A model generated the notes under the pieces. The model saw nothing but the letters and a program-made list of their open reading frames with translations, made no database searches and had not been told where the DNA came from. 64,000 bases of DNA, from assembly GCA_032158295.1 (NCBI GenBank), contig JASTWB010000034.1, positions 1 through 64,000 of the forward strand, read 5' to 3'. Origin of the DNA: Pycnopodia helianthoides (taxonomy: Eukaryota > Echinodermata > Asteroidea > Forcipulatida > Asteriidae). Positions 1 to 10,969 of the stretch are shown here, one piece after another; the stretch's first letter is position 1, and every line of letters starts with the position of its first letter. The translations under genes were made by a program, and so were the position numbers.

Positions 1-290
1 CCGTCAAAACCAATCATTAACGGGAATTCTACTGTACCGTACGGGGAAGAAAATACTGCATGGACGGGAATTCAACATTTTAATTCATTAAAAAAAAACG
101 GAAACAGCGGGACGGGAATTCTACAGAACCGCTATACTTAAAAATGCTGGCGGAAATTCTACATTGTACTTCCATTTAAAACTTACAGGGTGGGAATTCT
201 ACAATTATTCTTCATCAAAAAAATTACGGTCGGGAATTCTACAATCAACTTCCAATTAAGTAATACAGGGCAGGAACTGTATAATGTTGA
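1..290. repeat. degenerate GGGAATTCTAC repeat block (copy 1)
   Basis: The motif gggaattctac, or close variants, recurs at roughly 30-60-base spacing through this stretch (for example near 22, 77, 114, 190 and 231). It is interspersed with A-rich spacers such as 'ttcattaaaa' and the phrase 'actgcatgg'. The same phrases in the same order recur at 11,103-11,440, so this is a dispersed satellite-like family. No coding content is seen. Confidence 0.75.
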
Positions 291-1280
291 AATGGGTGTC
301 GATATTTCATTGGAGTTTGTCTTTGGACACGTGGGGATTGTTTGGGGCCATGGGTTCCAATTCACAGCAGTGTTCCTTTAATCAATATAATTACAGACAA
401 AAATGTTCGTATAGCTGATTTGGAATATCGGACAAGCGGTTGACCGAGTCAACTCGAGACAAGTCGTATACGTTATAAGCCAAGGCGTTTGTTGAGACAA
501 GTCGATGGTCAAGACAAGTCGACTCTGTAGTAGAGACACATGTAGGAAAAACTTTGGCCCCTGTCCACGCAAAAAAGAATACTTACCTCAGTGCACTGCA
601 TCATTTAATTTCACCACTTGGGTCAATGGACTATGGGCATTTCACATAATGGGGATCATACAACATGCACTTTATTTATTGTCTGTCCACACAGATAAGA
701 GTTGCTAAAATGGAACATCATGCATGGCATAACAAAAATAGAAGACAAGCCTTGGCACTTAACGAACAGCTGTCTCATTAATACAATAATATTAAATACT
801 ATGTAACAGAAATAAGTGTCACCAAACAAAGTATAAAAACTCTTTGTATTTGGACATAAAGGGCATTATTGTCCTCTCGACCCATCAGATTTAGTTTTAT
901 ATAGACTCAAAAAGAATTTTTCATAGTTTATTCTGCCGTGGGAGGTGGGTTTGTACATAGTCGGAAACTAATTTGCCGTTGAGTTTAGTGAATCAACCCA
1001 CTGAAGAAAATGATCAAAATCGTGTAGACCTCCAAAGGAAATGCTCGTTTTATGAATTTGTTCCGTGTTTTAAAATAAAAAGAGCCCTAATTCCCCGGCT
1101 GTGTTAGATTAAATTTCAAGAACTAATTTTGCCATGATAGACAGAATTGTAAACATGTTCCTTGTGATCCAGGTGCCATCAACGGCTTAAATGATCTCAC
1201 AATTATTGGTATGATCGGCAACCAAACTGTAGATTTAAATAGCTTTTTGTGTGTGTGCACAACTCCGGTGTTCATTTTGG
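291..1280. other. no gene recognised
   Basis: AT-rich sequence with only short chance open frames. Around 454-525 the phrase 'gacaagtcg' occurs three times at irregular spacing. Nothing else is supportable. Confidence 0.6.
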
Positions 1281-1308
1281 CATAGAGAAAGGATGTCCTT
1301 TCTCTATG
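1281..1308. other. 13-bp perfect inverted repeat
   Basis: catagagaaagga at 1281-1293 is followed after two bases by its exact reverse complement at 1296-1308, so the stretch can fold into a tight hairpin. It lies about 90 bases upstream of the CCAAT-type element in front of the Tc1 transposase. It is too short and too far inside to be obvious as a transposon end. Its role is unknown. Confidence 0.6.
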
Positions 1309-1394
1309 ATTTTGGTCAGCCGTCCATCGTTGCTGACCGTCGGCAGCGCACGATTTGGCAATCTTCTGTCAACAAACTGACGCCACAGACGCTT

Positions 1395-1440
1395 GACCAA
1401 TCAGATCAGAATATGCTAATGAGTAGACAATACTTAAGCA
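1395..1440 (+). promoter_or_regulatory. compact CCAAT / octamer-like / TATA-like promoter
   Basis: Three elements follow each other closely: GACCAATCAGA (1395-1405), the octamer-like ATGCTAAT (1413-1420) and an AT-rich TATA-like CAATACTTAA (1429-1438). The transposase ATG follows at 1485. This order and spacing, with a leader of only a few tens of bases, is typical of core histone gene promoters. On its own each element is weak. The histone-type 3' end of the same gene makes the set notable. Promoter activity is inference. Confidence 0.4.
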
Positions 1441-1484
1441 GCAGCCCAACTTTGATACATGCCAGACAACGATTTGTTTTCACA

Positions 1485-2510
1485 ATGGTACATGTACGTC
1501 GACTCTCTCTTTACTCAAAAACCCGCATCGCCTTGCTAGATTCGTCAGGGACACGGCAAAAAGATATTTTGGCCGACCTGCAGAGGAATGGCATAACCGT
1601 TACTAGACGAACTGTGCGTTTATTTTTGAAGAAATATAAACAAACAGGGTCATACGCAGACAAGCCAAGATCTGACAGACGCTCAAAGTTTCCCTCGTAC
1701 TTAAACGGCTTGATTCACGACCTATATGAAAATGACGATGAGCTAACTTCCCGTGACATCTCTTTAATTCTTCACAACATCTTCGGGCTCGATGTGTCGG
1801 AATCAACCATCCGTCGTCGGCGGTTGAAGCTTGGATGGGTGGCCACCGGTCCTGCATATTGCCAAATGATTAGGGATGCAAATAAGCAAAAACGTCTAGA
1901 TTTTTGCTTAGACGCTCAACGTCGGGGGGAAACCTTCGACAATGTCATCTTCACTGACGAGTGCAGTATACAACTCGATCAGCACAGCAAGTTGACGTTC
2001 CGAAAGAAGAACAGGCCAAGAAAACTGAAGGCAAAACCCAAGCACCCACTCAAGCTTCATGTCTGGGCAGGAATTTCAAAGCGCGGGAAAACCCCCATCG
2101 TGGTGTTTCAGGACATCATGGATGGGAAGTTTTTCAGGGAAGATATCCTTGAAAAAACCCTCATTCCGTACCTGCAAGCCCGTTTCCCGGATGGTCATCG
2201 ATTTCAACAGGACAACGATCCGAAACATACCTCCAATGAGAATAAGGACTACATGAAGGCTGCTGAGATCAACTGGATGCCAACGCCGGCTGAAAGTCCG
2301 GATCTGAACCCCATCGAAAACTTGTGGCACGAGTTCAAGCACTTCTTGCGTCGACGAGTAAAGCCGACAACCAAAGAGCAACTCATCGGTGGGATCAAGC
2401 TGTTTTGGGAGACAAGAGTGACAACTGAGTCTTGCACAAGGTACATCAACCACATCCAGAAAGTCATCCCGGCAGTGATAGAAAATCAAGGAAGGGCAAC
2501 TGGGTACTAA
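1485..2510 (+). CDS. Tc1/mariner-family transposase, DD34E type, intact frame
   Basis: This frame encodes a 341-residue cut-and-paste transposase, the usual Tc1 length. The first 110 or so residues form the paired-like double helix-turn-helix that binds transposon ends. The catalytic triad is visible as D158 (FTDECS), D243 (QQDNDPKHTS) and E278 (SPDLNPIENLWHE), with 34 residues between the last two. No internal stop or frameshift is seen. The frame stays open back to 1251, but the ATG at 1485 gives the family-standard start and follows a TATA-like element. I could not find convincing terminal inverted repeats, so the gene may be an immobile or domesticated copy. A histone-type stem-loop begins 20 bases after the stop. 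The family call is very secure; present activity is unknown. Confidence 0.93.
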   Translation: MVHVRRLSLYSKTRIALLDSSGTRQKDILADLQRNGITVTRRTVRLFLKKYKQTGSYADKPRSDRRSKFPSYLNGLIHDLYENDDELTSRDISLILHNIFGLDVSESTIRRRRLKLGWVATGPAYCQMIRDANKQKRLDFCLDAQRRGETFDNVIFTDECSIQLDQHSKLTFRKKNRPRKLKAKPKHPLKLHVWAGISKRGKTPIVVFQDIMDGKFFREDILEKTLIPYLQARFPDGHRFQQDNDPKHTSNENKDYMKAAEINWMPTPAESPDLNPIENLWHEFKHFLRRRVKPTTKEQLIGGIKLFWETRVTTESCTRYINHIQKVIPAVIENQGRATGY

Positions 2511-2529
2511 GTCCCTACACAAACAAACC

Positions 2530-2549
2530 GGTCCTTTTCAGGACCACCA
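2530..2549 (+). terminator. histone-type 3' stem-loop with ACCA tail
   Basis: The arms GGTCCT (2530-2535) and AGGACC (2540-2545) form a perfect 6-bp stem around a TTTC loop, followed directly by ACCA (2546-2549). This matches the metazoan replication-dependent histone mRNA 3' element, which SLBP binds. A purine-rich AAAGAGAGA at about 2558-2566 sits where the U7-snRNP downstream element is expected. The stem-loop starts 20 bases after the transposase stop codon, and no histone coding sequence is seen nearby. Use of this 3' end by the transposase transcript is inference. Confidence 0.8.
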
Positions 2550-2602
2550 TCAAATCAAAAGAGAGATTGATCCCGTGTTACTGTTATGAATATGATAAGT
2601 CC

Positions 2603-2608
2603 AATAAA
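2603..2608 (+). promoter_or_regulatory. AATAAA polyadenylation signal
   Basis: AATAAA about 95 bases after the transposase stop codon, followed by further ATAAA repeats. It offers an alternative poly(A)+ 3' end downstream of the histone-type stem-loop, an arrangement also seen in some histone genes. Confidence 0.45.
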
Positions 2609-2636
2609 TAAAAGAACCCGCCCCACATTGTAAGCG

Positions 2637-2654
2637 TTTTCCTTTTCAGGAAAG
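2637..2654 (+). other. second, imperfect stem-loop with the same core
   Basis: TTTCCT (2638-2643), loop TTTC and AGGAAA (2648-2653) share the core CCTTTTCAGGA with the histone-type element 100 bases upstream. It lacks the G-C closing pairs and the ACCA tail. It may be a decayed duplicate. Confidence 0.4.
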
Positions 2655-3868
2655 ACTTGTTTTCCCTATGAAAACATGCACATAAATACAGTAGCAATAA
2701 ATAATTTAACTTGATTTTCAAAGAAAATATATAAATATAAAAACCTTTCCGATTAAAATTACTCAAAATATAGTTCTCCTTTTGAACAAAATATTTCATT
2801 TAATGTTAAAGGAAAAACCAAAACAGCAAAACCTGATGACAAAATTCCTTCTGATAATTACTTATTAGGTCTTTAAAAATAAACTTGTTGAATTTTTTCT
2901 CGACTTTCTTTCGCTACAAATTATTTGGTTGTTTTAAGAACACAGAACTTTTCAAAAGGAACCGACAATTTTCTTTAATGAAACCACGACTTTCTTTAGG
3001 TTCTTTGCGGATTAAGTTATTATTACATGTATAAACATCCGTTTCATGGAAAGAAAATAATTGGTCCCCCCACAACATTTTTTTAAAAAAGGTTACAGAA
3101 ATACACTTAATGCCATTGTTGAACAGGTGACATACAAAAGTGGACATTAAGTCCCCGGTTCAGGAAGGGTCCCCGGTTGTAAAAAGGTCGTAGTTGGAAA
3201 TCGTGTTCAAAACCAATGGAGTTGATGCTAAAAAGTACAAACAAAAGAGGGATATAGATAGTAGGTCACCCTAGGTCACCGATTGGGGGCTGGTCATTTC
3301 ACCCCCAAGCAGGCTTGCTCAAACAAAGTCGCCTCCAAACCAGCTCGTCCTGTTGAACAGGGTCCCTTCGATCAATGTACCAACGCCCCTGCCAGGACCC
3401 AGTGGCATTTCTTACAATGCGGCCCCTTTGGTTTCTGATCGTCTTGACTGGGCATGAGCCCGGACGCGCATCCCGGACGAACCCCAGGAGATTAGGGATT
3501 ACCACTGCTTACAAATCGGACACCTTGACTTCATGTCCTTTTGTTGAACACACAGTGCGTGATTTTGGAAGATTTAGGATTATCACTTCTGCCTGGGCAT
3601 GAGCACTGACAACCCCAGGAAAGCCAGGATTATCACTTCTTACAAATCGGCCACCTTGACTTCGTGCCCTTTACATTTGAACAATTGTGCATGATCTTGG
3701 AGGTTTTGGAAACAACTTCTTGCAAATTGGCGTCCATCCCCACCAGATCAATGGAGTGATCCGAACACCTTATAACAACTACTCCAATAACAGAAAATCA
3801 AACGACCATTGCATTTGTAAATTTTCTGAAGTACGGTACTGAGGTCCATGTTTTTATATTAATCCAAA
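2655..3868. other. intergenic, two diverged copies of a ~130-base segment
   Basis: No gene is recognised. Two diverged copies of a segment containing 'cttacaaatcgg' and 'caccttgacttc' lie at about 3,487-3,590 and 3,620-3,720. The sequence just upstream of the BEN gene start shows no clear TATA element. Confidence 0.5.
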
Positions 3869-6800
3869 ATGGCTTGGAGGCAATTGATGAAGATTGAACG
3901 CGAAGTACTCGTTGAGTTTGAAGACAAGAAGATCTCGATCGTTCCATCTAAGCTCGTAAAAGATGTTCGGCCAGGCTTGGAAGCTGGTGAGATGGTTGAG
4001 GTTATGTGGGAGGGACATTATCTCCCATGTAAGATCATACGACTCTCGGGTAAGTGTATATAATCTTCAGCAAATGTTTTCTTATTATTTTAGATAACAT
4101 GTATTGACACGGAAGATCATACAATGAATCCCAAAACAAACTAAATTAAAATGACGACCACTGGCATCTTTCTATTTTATGGAAAGTTTTTATTTAATGC
4201 ATGTCCGTACCATCACCATGAGTTGGCCTAATAAAAATATTGAGTAATTTCTTTCTAACCATTAATGTTTATACTGAGGCCCCATTTTATTTTAACGCTA
4301 CCATATTTTTCCGCGTAAAATTTAAACGCTACAACCTGATCGCCACAAAATTTTCAAAGTTGTTTTATAACGTTTAATTTATCTAGGTTCATTTTGGTAA
4401 TTTTTTTGTTGTTGTCAGGGTTCAGTGGTTGCCATGTAAACCGTCTGTCTGACATTGCGCACACGTATTTTGCGGGTTTTAAAAATGTTACTAGGCCTAT
4501 GTATTAATATATTGCGTATATTTATGACATTATTTTTCATGTTCCCTTTCGGCCTAAGTCTTGTCATTGTTATAGTATTTTATATTAATAATAATAATAA
4601 TGAAAAACTGATAAAGCGCAGAAAATCCATCAAAGTGCTCATGGCGCTAAATACCAACAACAACATACACAATCATGTACAATAACCACAATGGAAACGC
4701 TACTGTCTGTATTTTGTACATGTGTATGATTTGAAGGCCAAAAATGATCAGCTATAGATGGGCAATCCTCGTGTATGATATGAAAATAACTTTAAAGAAA
4801 AAATACACCATTTTCCCACAGACGATCATTCCGACTTGCTTTTCTTGGAAAGAGCACTGTCCATGGCAGCCGCGAGGAAATCACGCGATAAGGTAAGTTG
4901 TCTCTGTCAGTTCCCTTTTTTCAATGAGAGATACAAAACCTCATAATATAACGTTAGCCTTCCGGTTATTGTTTTATATTTACTGTTATTTTTCGAACTG
5001 CCATGTATAGAAACAAAAAATATTCATATTAACTATAATATAACTTTATAAAAAACAACAACATGAAATTCATTGCAAACACGTATTTCTTTGATTCAGG
5101 TCGTGGATCCGCCTCCAGTAACTGCGCCGAAAGGAACGGAAAACGCTGCCCCGAGCAACAAAAACGACACCCAACCCGAACGAAACAAAATGGTATGTTC
5201 TATATACATGTATGTTACTGGGTTTTTTCGGTCGAGTTGTAAAATGTACAGGCTTTAGTGTTACCATAAAAATGCTTGTGCATAATTTATGTCTTTCTTG
5301 CAGTGTATACAGTAGCAGTGATGGAACAAATTTATATTTTTAACACAATTAGAGAACATGTATATTATAAGTACAGAAAACCAATACCTGTCTCTTCGAC
5401 AACTACATGTATAAGTACATGTAGGCCTGAATATTTAGATTTATTTTTATTTGATTTCCATGATTCACCGATGTCGGTCACTTCGTACCCAAAATATCAC
5501 ACCCAACTTCATGACTGATGTGGCTTGCTGGCTGGCCGGACGCCAGTCTATCCGGACAAAATACCTGTGTAGTCACGGGCGGATGATTATCTGTGTGTCA
5601 ATTTTCTTTGTAAAAAACATTATTCCGATAGCGATTTATCACCTCACTCTACCGGAGTCACACTACCACCCACCCACACTTAATTCTAATGACGGAATCA
5701 TCAAAATGGCTCTAAGGTCACCCCCATTAATTTGTAAATAGAACAAATTCCCCTGTCACGTAACGACAATCATATATTTAACTGACACAGACGCAACCAA
5801 CAAAACTTGTGAAAATCATCGTGCAAACTTATCGCTTTCAGCAACATCATTTATTAACCAAGTTATTAATGAAAGTCATTCTTTTTCATAAATTTGATTT
5901 TTTTGCCAAAAGCTCAACTAAAAAAGGGACCGAGTTCTGATTGTTTTTTCATTCATACGCGTATGATTTGAGTTCGGGTTAGGATAATAAGTGACTTTGG
6001 TATGAAGTGACCGACATTCTGATTCACCGGATGCTATTGGTGTTTTTTTTTTAAAATGTGTTCGTATTTGTTTACTTTTTACAGACTTCAAAGGCAGCAG
6101 CTAAGAATACTGGACAGAATTCAGCCAAACCCTCGACATCGACATCAAAGGTGATTACCAAAGAAATAAATTTGTCTAGGCCTTCGAGAAAAAAAACCCC
6201 GATTTTTATAATTATTATTGTTGTTGGTTTTTTGTTTGCTTTGGCAATTTTCCACGAACTACTGTTCAATGACTAATTTTAAAAACCAACTGCAAAATCT
6301 TGATCCTATATTCAGTTTGTTATTTTAGTTTTCGGAGTACCTTCAGCCGTCATCTTAGCTTGATAAATGTTTCTGAACTATTCCATTTTTTTAACAAAGG
6401 TAACAATTTCCTTAGGAGTATCCATTCACATTTGTTAATGGCCAGTTTGAGAATAATAATGGAATTGCATTATTTTAGGATTTTCTACTGTGATTGTTGT
6501 ATTTCAATATTGTTAAACCTTTTTTTACAGACTTCAAAGGCAGCAGCTAAGAATACTGGACAGAATTCAGCCAAACCCTCGAAATCGAAATCAAAGGTGA
6601 TTACCAGAGAAATAAATTTGTCTAGGCCTTTAAAAAAAAAAAAAATTATAACTATTATTGTTGTTATAATAATATTAATTATATATTTATACCGTGCACA
6701 TATCTGTCAATAAAGGCGCACAAAGATAAAATGAATGGTAACATTTAACAGAAGACTTGATACTGATTTAGAAAGAACGTTTGAACAAAGGTTGTTTTTG

Positions 6801-9800
6801 TTGTTGATTTTTTGTTTGCTTTGGCACTGTTCCGCGAACTACTGTTCGATGACTTTATTTTTAAAACCAACTGCAAAATCTTGATTCAATATTCAGTATG
6901 TTATTTTAGTTTTCGGAGTACCGTCAGCCGTCATCTTAGCTTGACAAATGTTTCTGAATGAATTCATTATTGTACGAAGGTAACAATTTCCTTAGGAGTA
7001 TCCATTCACATTATTTTGTTAATGACCAGTTTGAGAATAATAATGGAATTGCATTATTTTACGATTTTCTATGTGATGCTATTGTTGTGATTTTTTTTTT
7101 TTTTACAGACTTCAAAGGCAGCAGTAAAGAAGACTGCACGTTCAGCAAAATCCTCGCCATCGAAATTAAAGGTGATTACCAGATAAATAAATATGTCTAG
7201 GTCTGTAATTTGCACATTGAAAACTAAAATAACATACAGATTACAGGAATAAGAAATTGTAGTTGGTTGACAAAAGTTATCATTAAACAATAGTAATTGT
7301 AATAGTATTTAGAATAATATTTTTCTCAATTGAACTGATTGTCGAATACGCCATGTTATTTGTTACAGACCAAATCAGGGAAGAAACGAGCTTCAGTTGT
7401 TGCAAGGTTTTGTGAGGATCAGGAAATGGGTGCAGACAACCATCAGGACCTGGTTCGTGTAAGTTACTGGCGAATACTTTTTATATGGGAGATGGGGTGC
7501 ACATCCATATTTGTCATGTTATAAGCTTGAATAGTTTTGTATCGTTGTTGTACACTTGCATTACTGTTTTCTTATTTCGATTATCACGTTTACATAAATA
7601 TCACGTTTTTTCTGGAGAACACTATGTAGAAAATCTGAACAAAAATCAGATGTACTTTTCGTGAAACGAAATCCGAGCCCGCCCCCCCCCCCCCCCCCCC
7701 CCCCGTTTATTTATGTTTTTCCAGTTTATGGTTCTCACTGTTACCAATTTATGACTAGTAAAAATCCTGGGAGGAAACAAACATGTTCACGGGTAATTAT
7801 TCATACAACAAATCAGAGTCAAAAAAAGTTTACAATGTAGGCCTACATGAACATGCTGAAAAAAATACTCTACAAATAACAGATCAACAATGCTTTTAAT
7901 CTTGTACACTGTATATTTATCCTCAGTCGCCAATTGTACCAAAGGCGCTGTTTCAGCCAACTGTTTTGACACCAAAGTCTGCTGTCAAGCTCGTGAAGGT
8001 AAGTTGCCGAATACAACATGCATTGCCGTTTGCGCAAATATTTTGTTTTTTGTGTTCAACTTTCTACACTTTATAAAGATTTTATTTCTAAAAAGTGGTA
8101 TCGGCGAGTTTGTGTGATGGCCCTGCATCCAGAGCCTAACACATTTACAAACACACAATGTTTTACCTGTAATTAAAAGGTTTTACTATCGTTTGGTTTT
8201 GCAGGAGACATACTTTCCCGAGGTCAGCTTTGAGCTTGAGGACCAATTTGAAGAGGAAGAAATGGACATCGAAAGCCCTATTCGGGTAAGTTTTCATGGA
8301 AGTTTGCCGCTCCTGCCTTGGCTATTTGGGCTACAAAATAGACTAAAACGTGACTACTAAGGTCTCCCAGAATTAAGAAGAACGGTTCCATTTGGTAAAT
8401 GGGGAACTTGAGCCACTCCATTCACGATTTAGGGGAGAAAAGTGAGAATTTCAGGGTGAGCAACATGATCACACTAAAGAAGTGGTAGAGATGAAATACG
8501 TCACATTTAAAAAAAAAATATGTGAGCAACTTGTGAAAACTGTTATTGTTTTATTTTTATTTTGAATATGTCAAGACACTTCATGGGAATTTAATCACGA
8601 CTGAGTGCATCATAGTGCCCATTATTGTTTATATATATAAACAAGACTCAAGAGGCCATTTGTTATCCCGTAATCTGCACATGTTTATCAGCAATGTTTG
8701 ATAAACTTCGAAAGTGTTGCCGATAAAATTTTTACTGGCAACAGGACTTCAAATAAACTCAAAAAACGGTACCCACCCTGTAGATTTCTCCGAAGTCTTT
8801 ACCAATGCTTCGATGAACTTAAGCTTACTAATAATACAGAGGAAGTTGTTAGTCCTGTTTATTTATGTTGGGTGCCAATACTGCTAATGTCTCCAGCGCT
8901 CACGAATCACAGCACTGTTGCTTGGCTTCTGTTTGACACTCCTGTTATCAGCTTCAAGTCTTTGTGGTGTCTGCGGTCAATGTTTACAACATCTTGGAGG
9001 CTTCGTCTTATAATGAGTTTAATTTGAATAGGACGTTCCTAAAAATTCAAACTTTTATATCATTGTTTGAATCACTGGTTGTATTTCTTTCGGGATGTAG
9101 GCCCCTATACATGCAACATTCAAAAGAATAAATATTAAGAGCGAGACAAGAAAAAAAACCTACGGACCTATTTTGAAATTAAATGGCATGGAGACCTATT
9201 TTATATTGCAAACAGATTATTTTGTTTTTGGACCCGTTTACGCTTCCCCTCTTTAAATACAAAACAAATACCTTCTTTTGCAAACAATTTACACGGGAAG
9301 TAAGCTTGAGAGGCCTAGCTCCATGTTCAACAAACGTTTGAGAATACAATGTACCGATGATGGTAAATATTAATTTTATCTTGTCAACAGACTCCATACG
9401 CTGCGGAGGGAACCCTGCCGAGACCGACAGCATCACCGGTGGCATGCAGGTGTTTGGACAGTGACCTTTTTAGAAAGATGGCGGAGCAAGTGAGCGACCT
9501 GTGGCAGGCCAAATTTGGATCTGGATCCAAAGGCCTGTCACCGGTCATAACCAGTTCACCACTTAACGTAATGACGACTTCGCCCCAACCACGATCACCC
9601 ACACCGCCGCCGTTCAGGGCCCCATCCGTAAACCGGACACCACCACCAGGCTCATCTTTAGACACGACCCCGCCTATTCTTACTCCGCAAAGGGTGATGG
9701 AGTTAAAGGCGGGGTCGTGCTCCGAACAAAACTTTGCGTTATCGCTTGTTAGGATTCTGTTCACAGAAAAGGAGATGGGGGAATCAAATTGTCGAGGAAA

Positions 9801-9972
9801 ACGTGGCAAAAAGCAGCTTGACCCCGACCGCATTGCAAAGGTCAAACACTTGACGGCTAAGTCATCAACTCGGTCTCCTGCACAATTCGCTGCTTTCTGG
9901 CAGAAGGAGTGCACAGTGGCAATCGACGAGGGGTGCAGGAGGCTGAGGAGACATGCAGTAGCAGGATATTAA
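3869..9972 (+). CDS. BEN-domain protein, ten-exon gene
   Basis: Ten exons join in frame with good GT-AG borders: 3869-4049, 4822-4892, 5100-5192, 6085-6150, 6531-6596, 7109-7171, 7369-7458, 7927-7998, 8205-8285 and 9391-9972. They give about 454 residues. The N-terminal exon resembles a Tudor/PWWP-like module (EVMWEGHYLPCKI). Exons 3-8 encode a basic, Ser/Ala/Lys/Pro-rich linker, and exon 9 is acidic. The last exon holds the BEN domain (LVRILFTEKEM, GKRGKKQLDP and a C-terminal WQKEC...CRRLRRHA helix). BEN proteins are nuclear DNA-binding or chromatin factors, often repressors. All introns after exon 2 are phase 0. The donor after the triplicated exons 4-6 is the weaker gtgatt. The ATG at 3869 is the first in frame. 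An untranslated upstream exon cannot be excluded. Domain call is secure; exon usage of 4-6 is inferred. Confidence 0.85.
5461..6029. mobile_element. MITE with inverted ends and 9-10-bp target duplication
   Basis: Inside intron 3 of the BEN gene. The left end atgtcggtcacttcgtaccc (5471-5490) is matched, with few mismatches, by the reverse complement of ggtatgaagtgaccgacat (5999-6017). The sequence tgattcaccg occurs directly outside both ends (5461-5470 and 6020-6029), as expected of a target-site duplication. There is no coding capacity. A 9-10-bp duplication suggests a Mutator-like family, though two extra bases (tc) at the right end leave the exact border open. Confidence 0.7.
6085..7171 (+). 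repeat. tandemly triplicated exon with flanking intron
   Basis: Exons at 6085-6150, 6531-6596 and 7109-7171 encode near-identical peptides beginning TSKAA. Each has its own acceptor (tttacag) and donor (gtgatt). The surrounding intron is duplicated too: blocks around 6220-6384 recur at 6799-6960. Exon lengths of 66, 66 and 63 bases keep the frame, so any combination of copies could be spliced in. The third copy is the most diverged. Confidence 0.85.
7682..7704. repeat. poly-C run in BEN gene intron
   Basis: Twenty-three consecutive C residues within intron 7. Such runs are prone to length error in sequencing. Confidence 0.9.
9391..9972 (+). CDS. terminal exon of the BEN gene
   Basis: The acceptor 'ttgtcaacag' ends at 9390 and the frame runs to TAA at 9970-9972 (193 codons). 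The first half is proline/serine-rich (SPTPPPFRAP, RTPPPGSS) and probably disordered. The second half is the BEN domain. The antisense strand is also open over most of this exon, which I take as a by-product of its GC-rich codons. Confidence 0.85.
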   Translation, partial: TPYAAEGTLPRPTASPVACRCLDSDLFRKMAEQVSDLWQAKFGSGSKGLSPVITSSPLNVMTTSPQPRSPTPPPFRAPSVNRTPPPGSSLDTTPPILTPQRVMELKAGSCSEQNFALSLVRILFTEKEMGESNCRGKRGKKQLDPDRIAKVKHLTAKSSTRSPAQFAAFWQKECTVAIDEGCRRLRRHAVAGY

Positions 9973-10457
9973 CGAGCACGGACAACTTATTTTGAGAATT
10001 TATGTTTTTTTGGTTTTCGGGGGGGGGGGGTGGCGAGGGGTATTTTTATTTTGTTTGCTGGTTTTTGATATATATTTTTTATTCTGAGGGGACTTGATTT
10101 TTGCTATTTTAACCTCTGCCATTTTTTATAGCATGTCTATGTAAATAACTGTTATAAATTTGTTTAACATGTATGTATATTCTTAAATATTTTCGTTCTT
10201 GTGTAGCTATAGGTTTAAGTAAACTTTTTTAATTCCCGGCATTTCCGTTTTTGTTTTTTTTAGTACCAATTCTACGTGAATGTGTGTTTTTAAGGCCGAA
10301 TATTTTGTGAGTTTTTTTTTTTTTGGGGGGGGGGGCGGCGAGAAATATTCTCATTTTGTTTTCTGGTTTTTTGAGGGGCTACATTTTAAAGTTAAATTTT
10401 GTATTCTGGGCATATGCCTCTGGCTTTTTTATATTTTGTTTTTAGTACAAATACTTG

Positions 10458-10463
10458 AATAAA
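10458..10463 (+). promoter_or_regulatory. AATAAA signal, probable BEN gene 3' end
   Basis: A canonical AATAAA about 490 bases after the BEN gene stop, in a T-rich, G-run-containing 3' region. It is the first canonical signal I find after the stop. Confidence 0.5.
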
Positions 10464-10969
10464 ACTGTAGGCCTGCTCTGTTGTTGAATTGAAACCTTCT
10501 ATGTCGTATTTTAAATCATTTAGGCTCAACTGTTATCACCCCGAAACGTTTTAAAATGTTCAAAAAGATATGCTTTTATTAAGTCAGTGGCCACGCAGCA
10601 TTAGGAGATTTAAAAATTATCTGTACAAAATGCCCACTTTAAATGATTAAACTAAAACAATTAAGAAATTCATATTAATGTACATGTACCTCCTTTGAGT
10701 TCATACCTCGATGTATGAGATGGGCCTTAGTAAGAATTCCATACCCCACCAACAGTCTGAGCCAGTCCAAACAAGCGGGAGAAAATATAATAAAAACCAG
10801 CTGTGCAGAATTTTTGGCAGTCCTATTGTTTGATAGGAATGCAGAAAGTAATACATTTCACTTTGTACGCCCCCATTGAAACTACCTGAGGCCGGCCCAA
10901 GTTGGAGGAGAAACCTTCCAACTGCAGGACTGACACCACTGTTCTCTATTGTGACTGACACACATTCAC

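Noticed and set aside
1251..1484. N-terminal extension of the transposase
   Set aside because: The frame is open but contains the hairpin and promoter-like elements; the family starts at the later ATG.
2515..2620. a histone gene in front of the stem-loop
   Set aside because: The frame running up to the element is the transposase C-terminus; no histone C-terminal sequence is present in any frame.
9384..9914. 176-codon minus-strand frame opposite the BEN exon
   Set aside because: It is the antisense of a GC-rich coding exon, has no domain, and the sense strand explains the openness.
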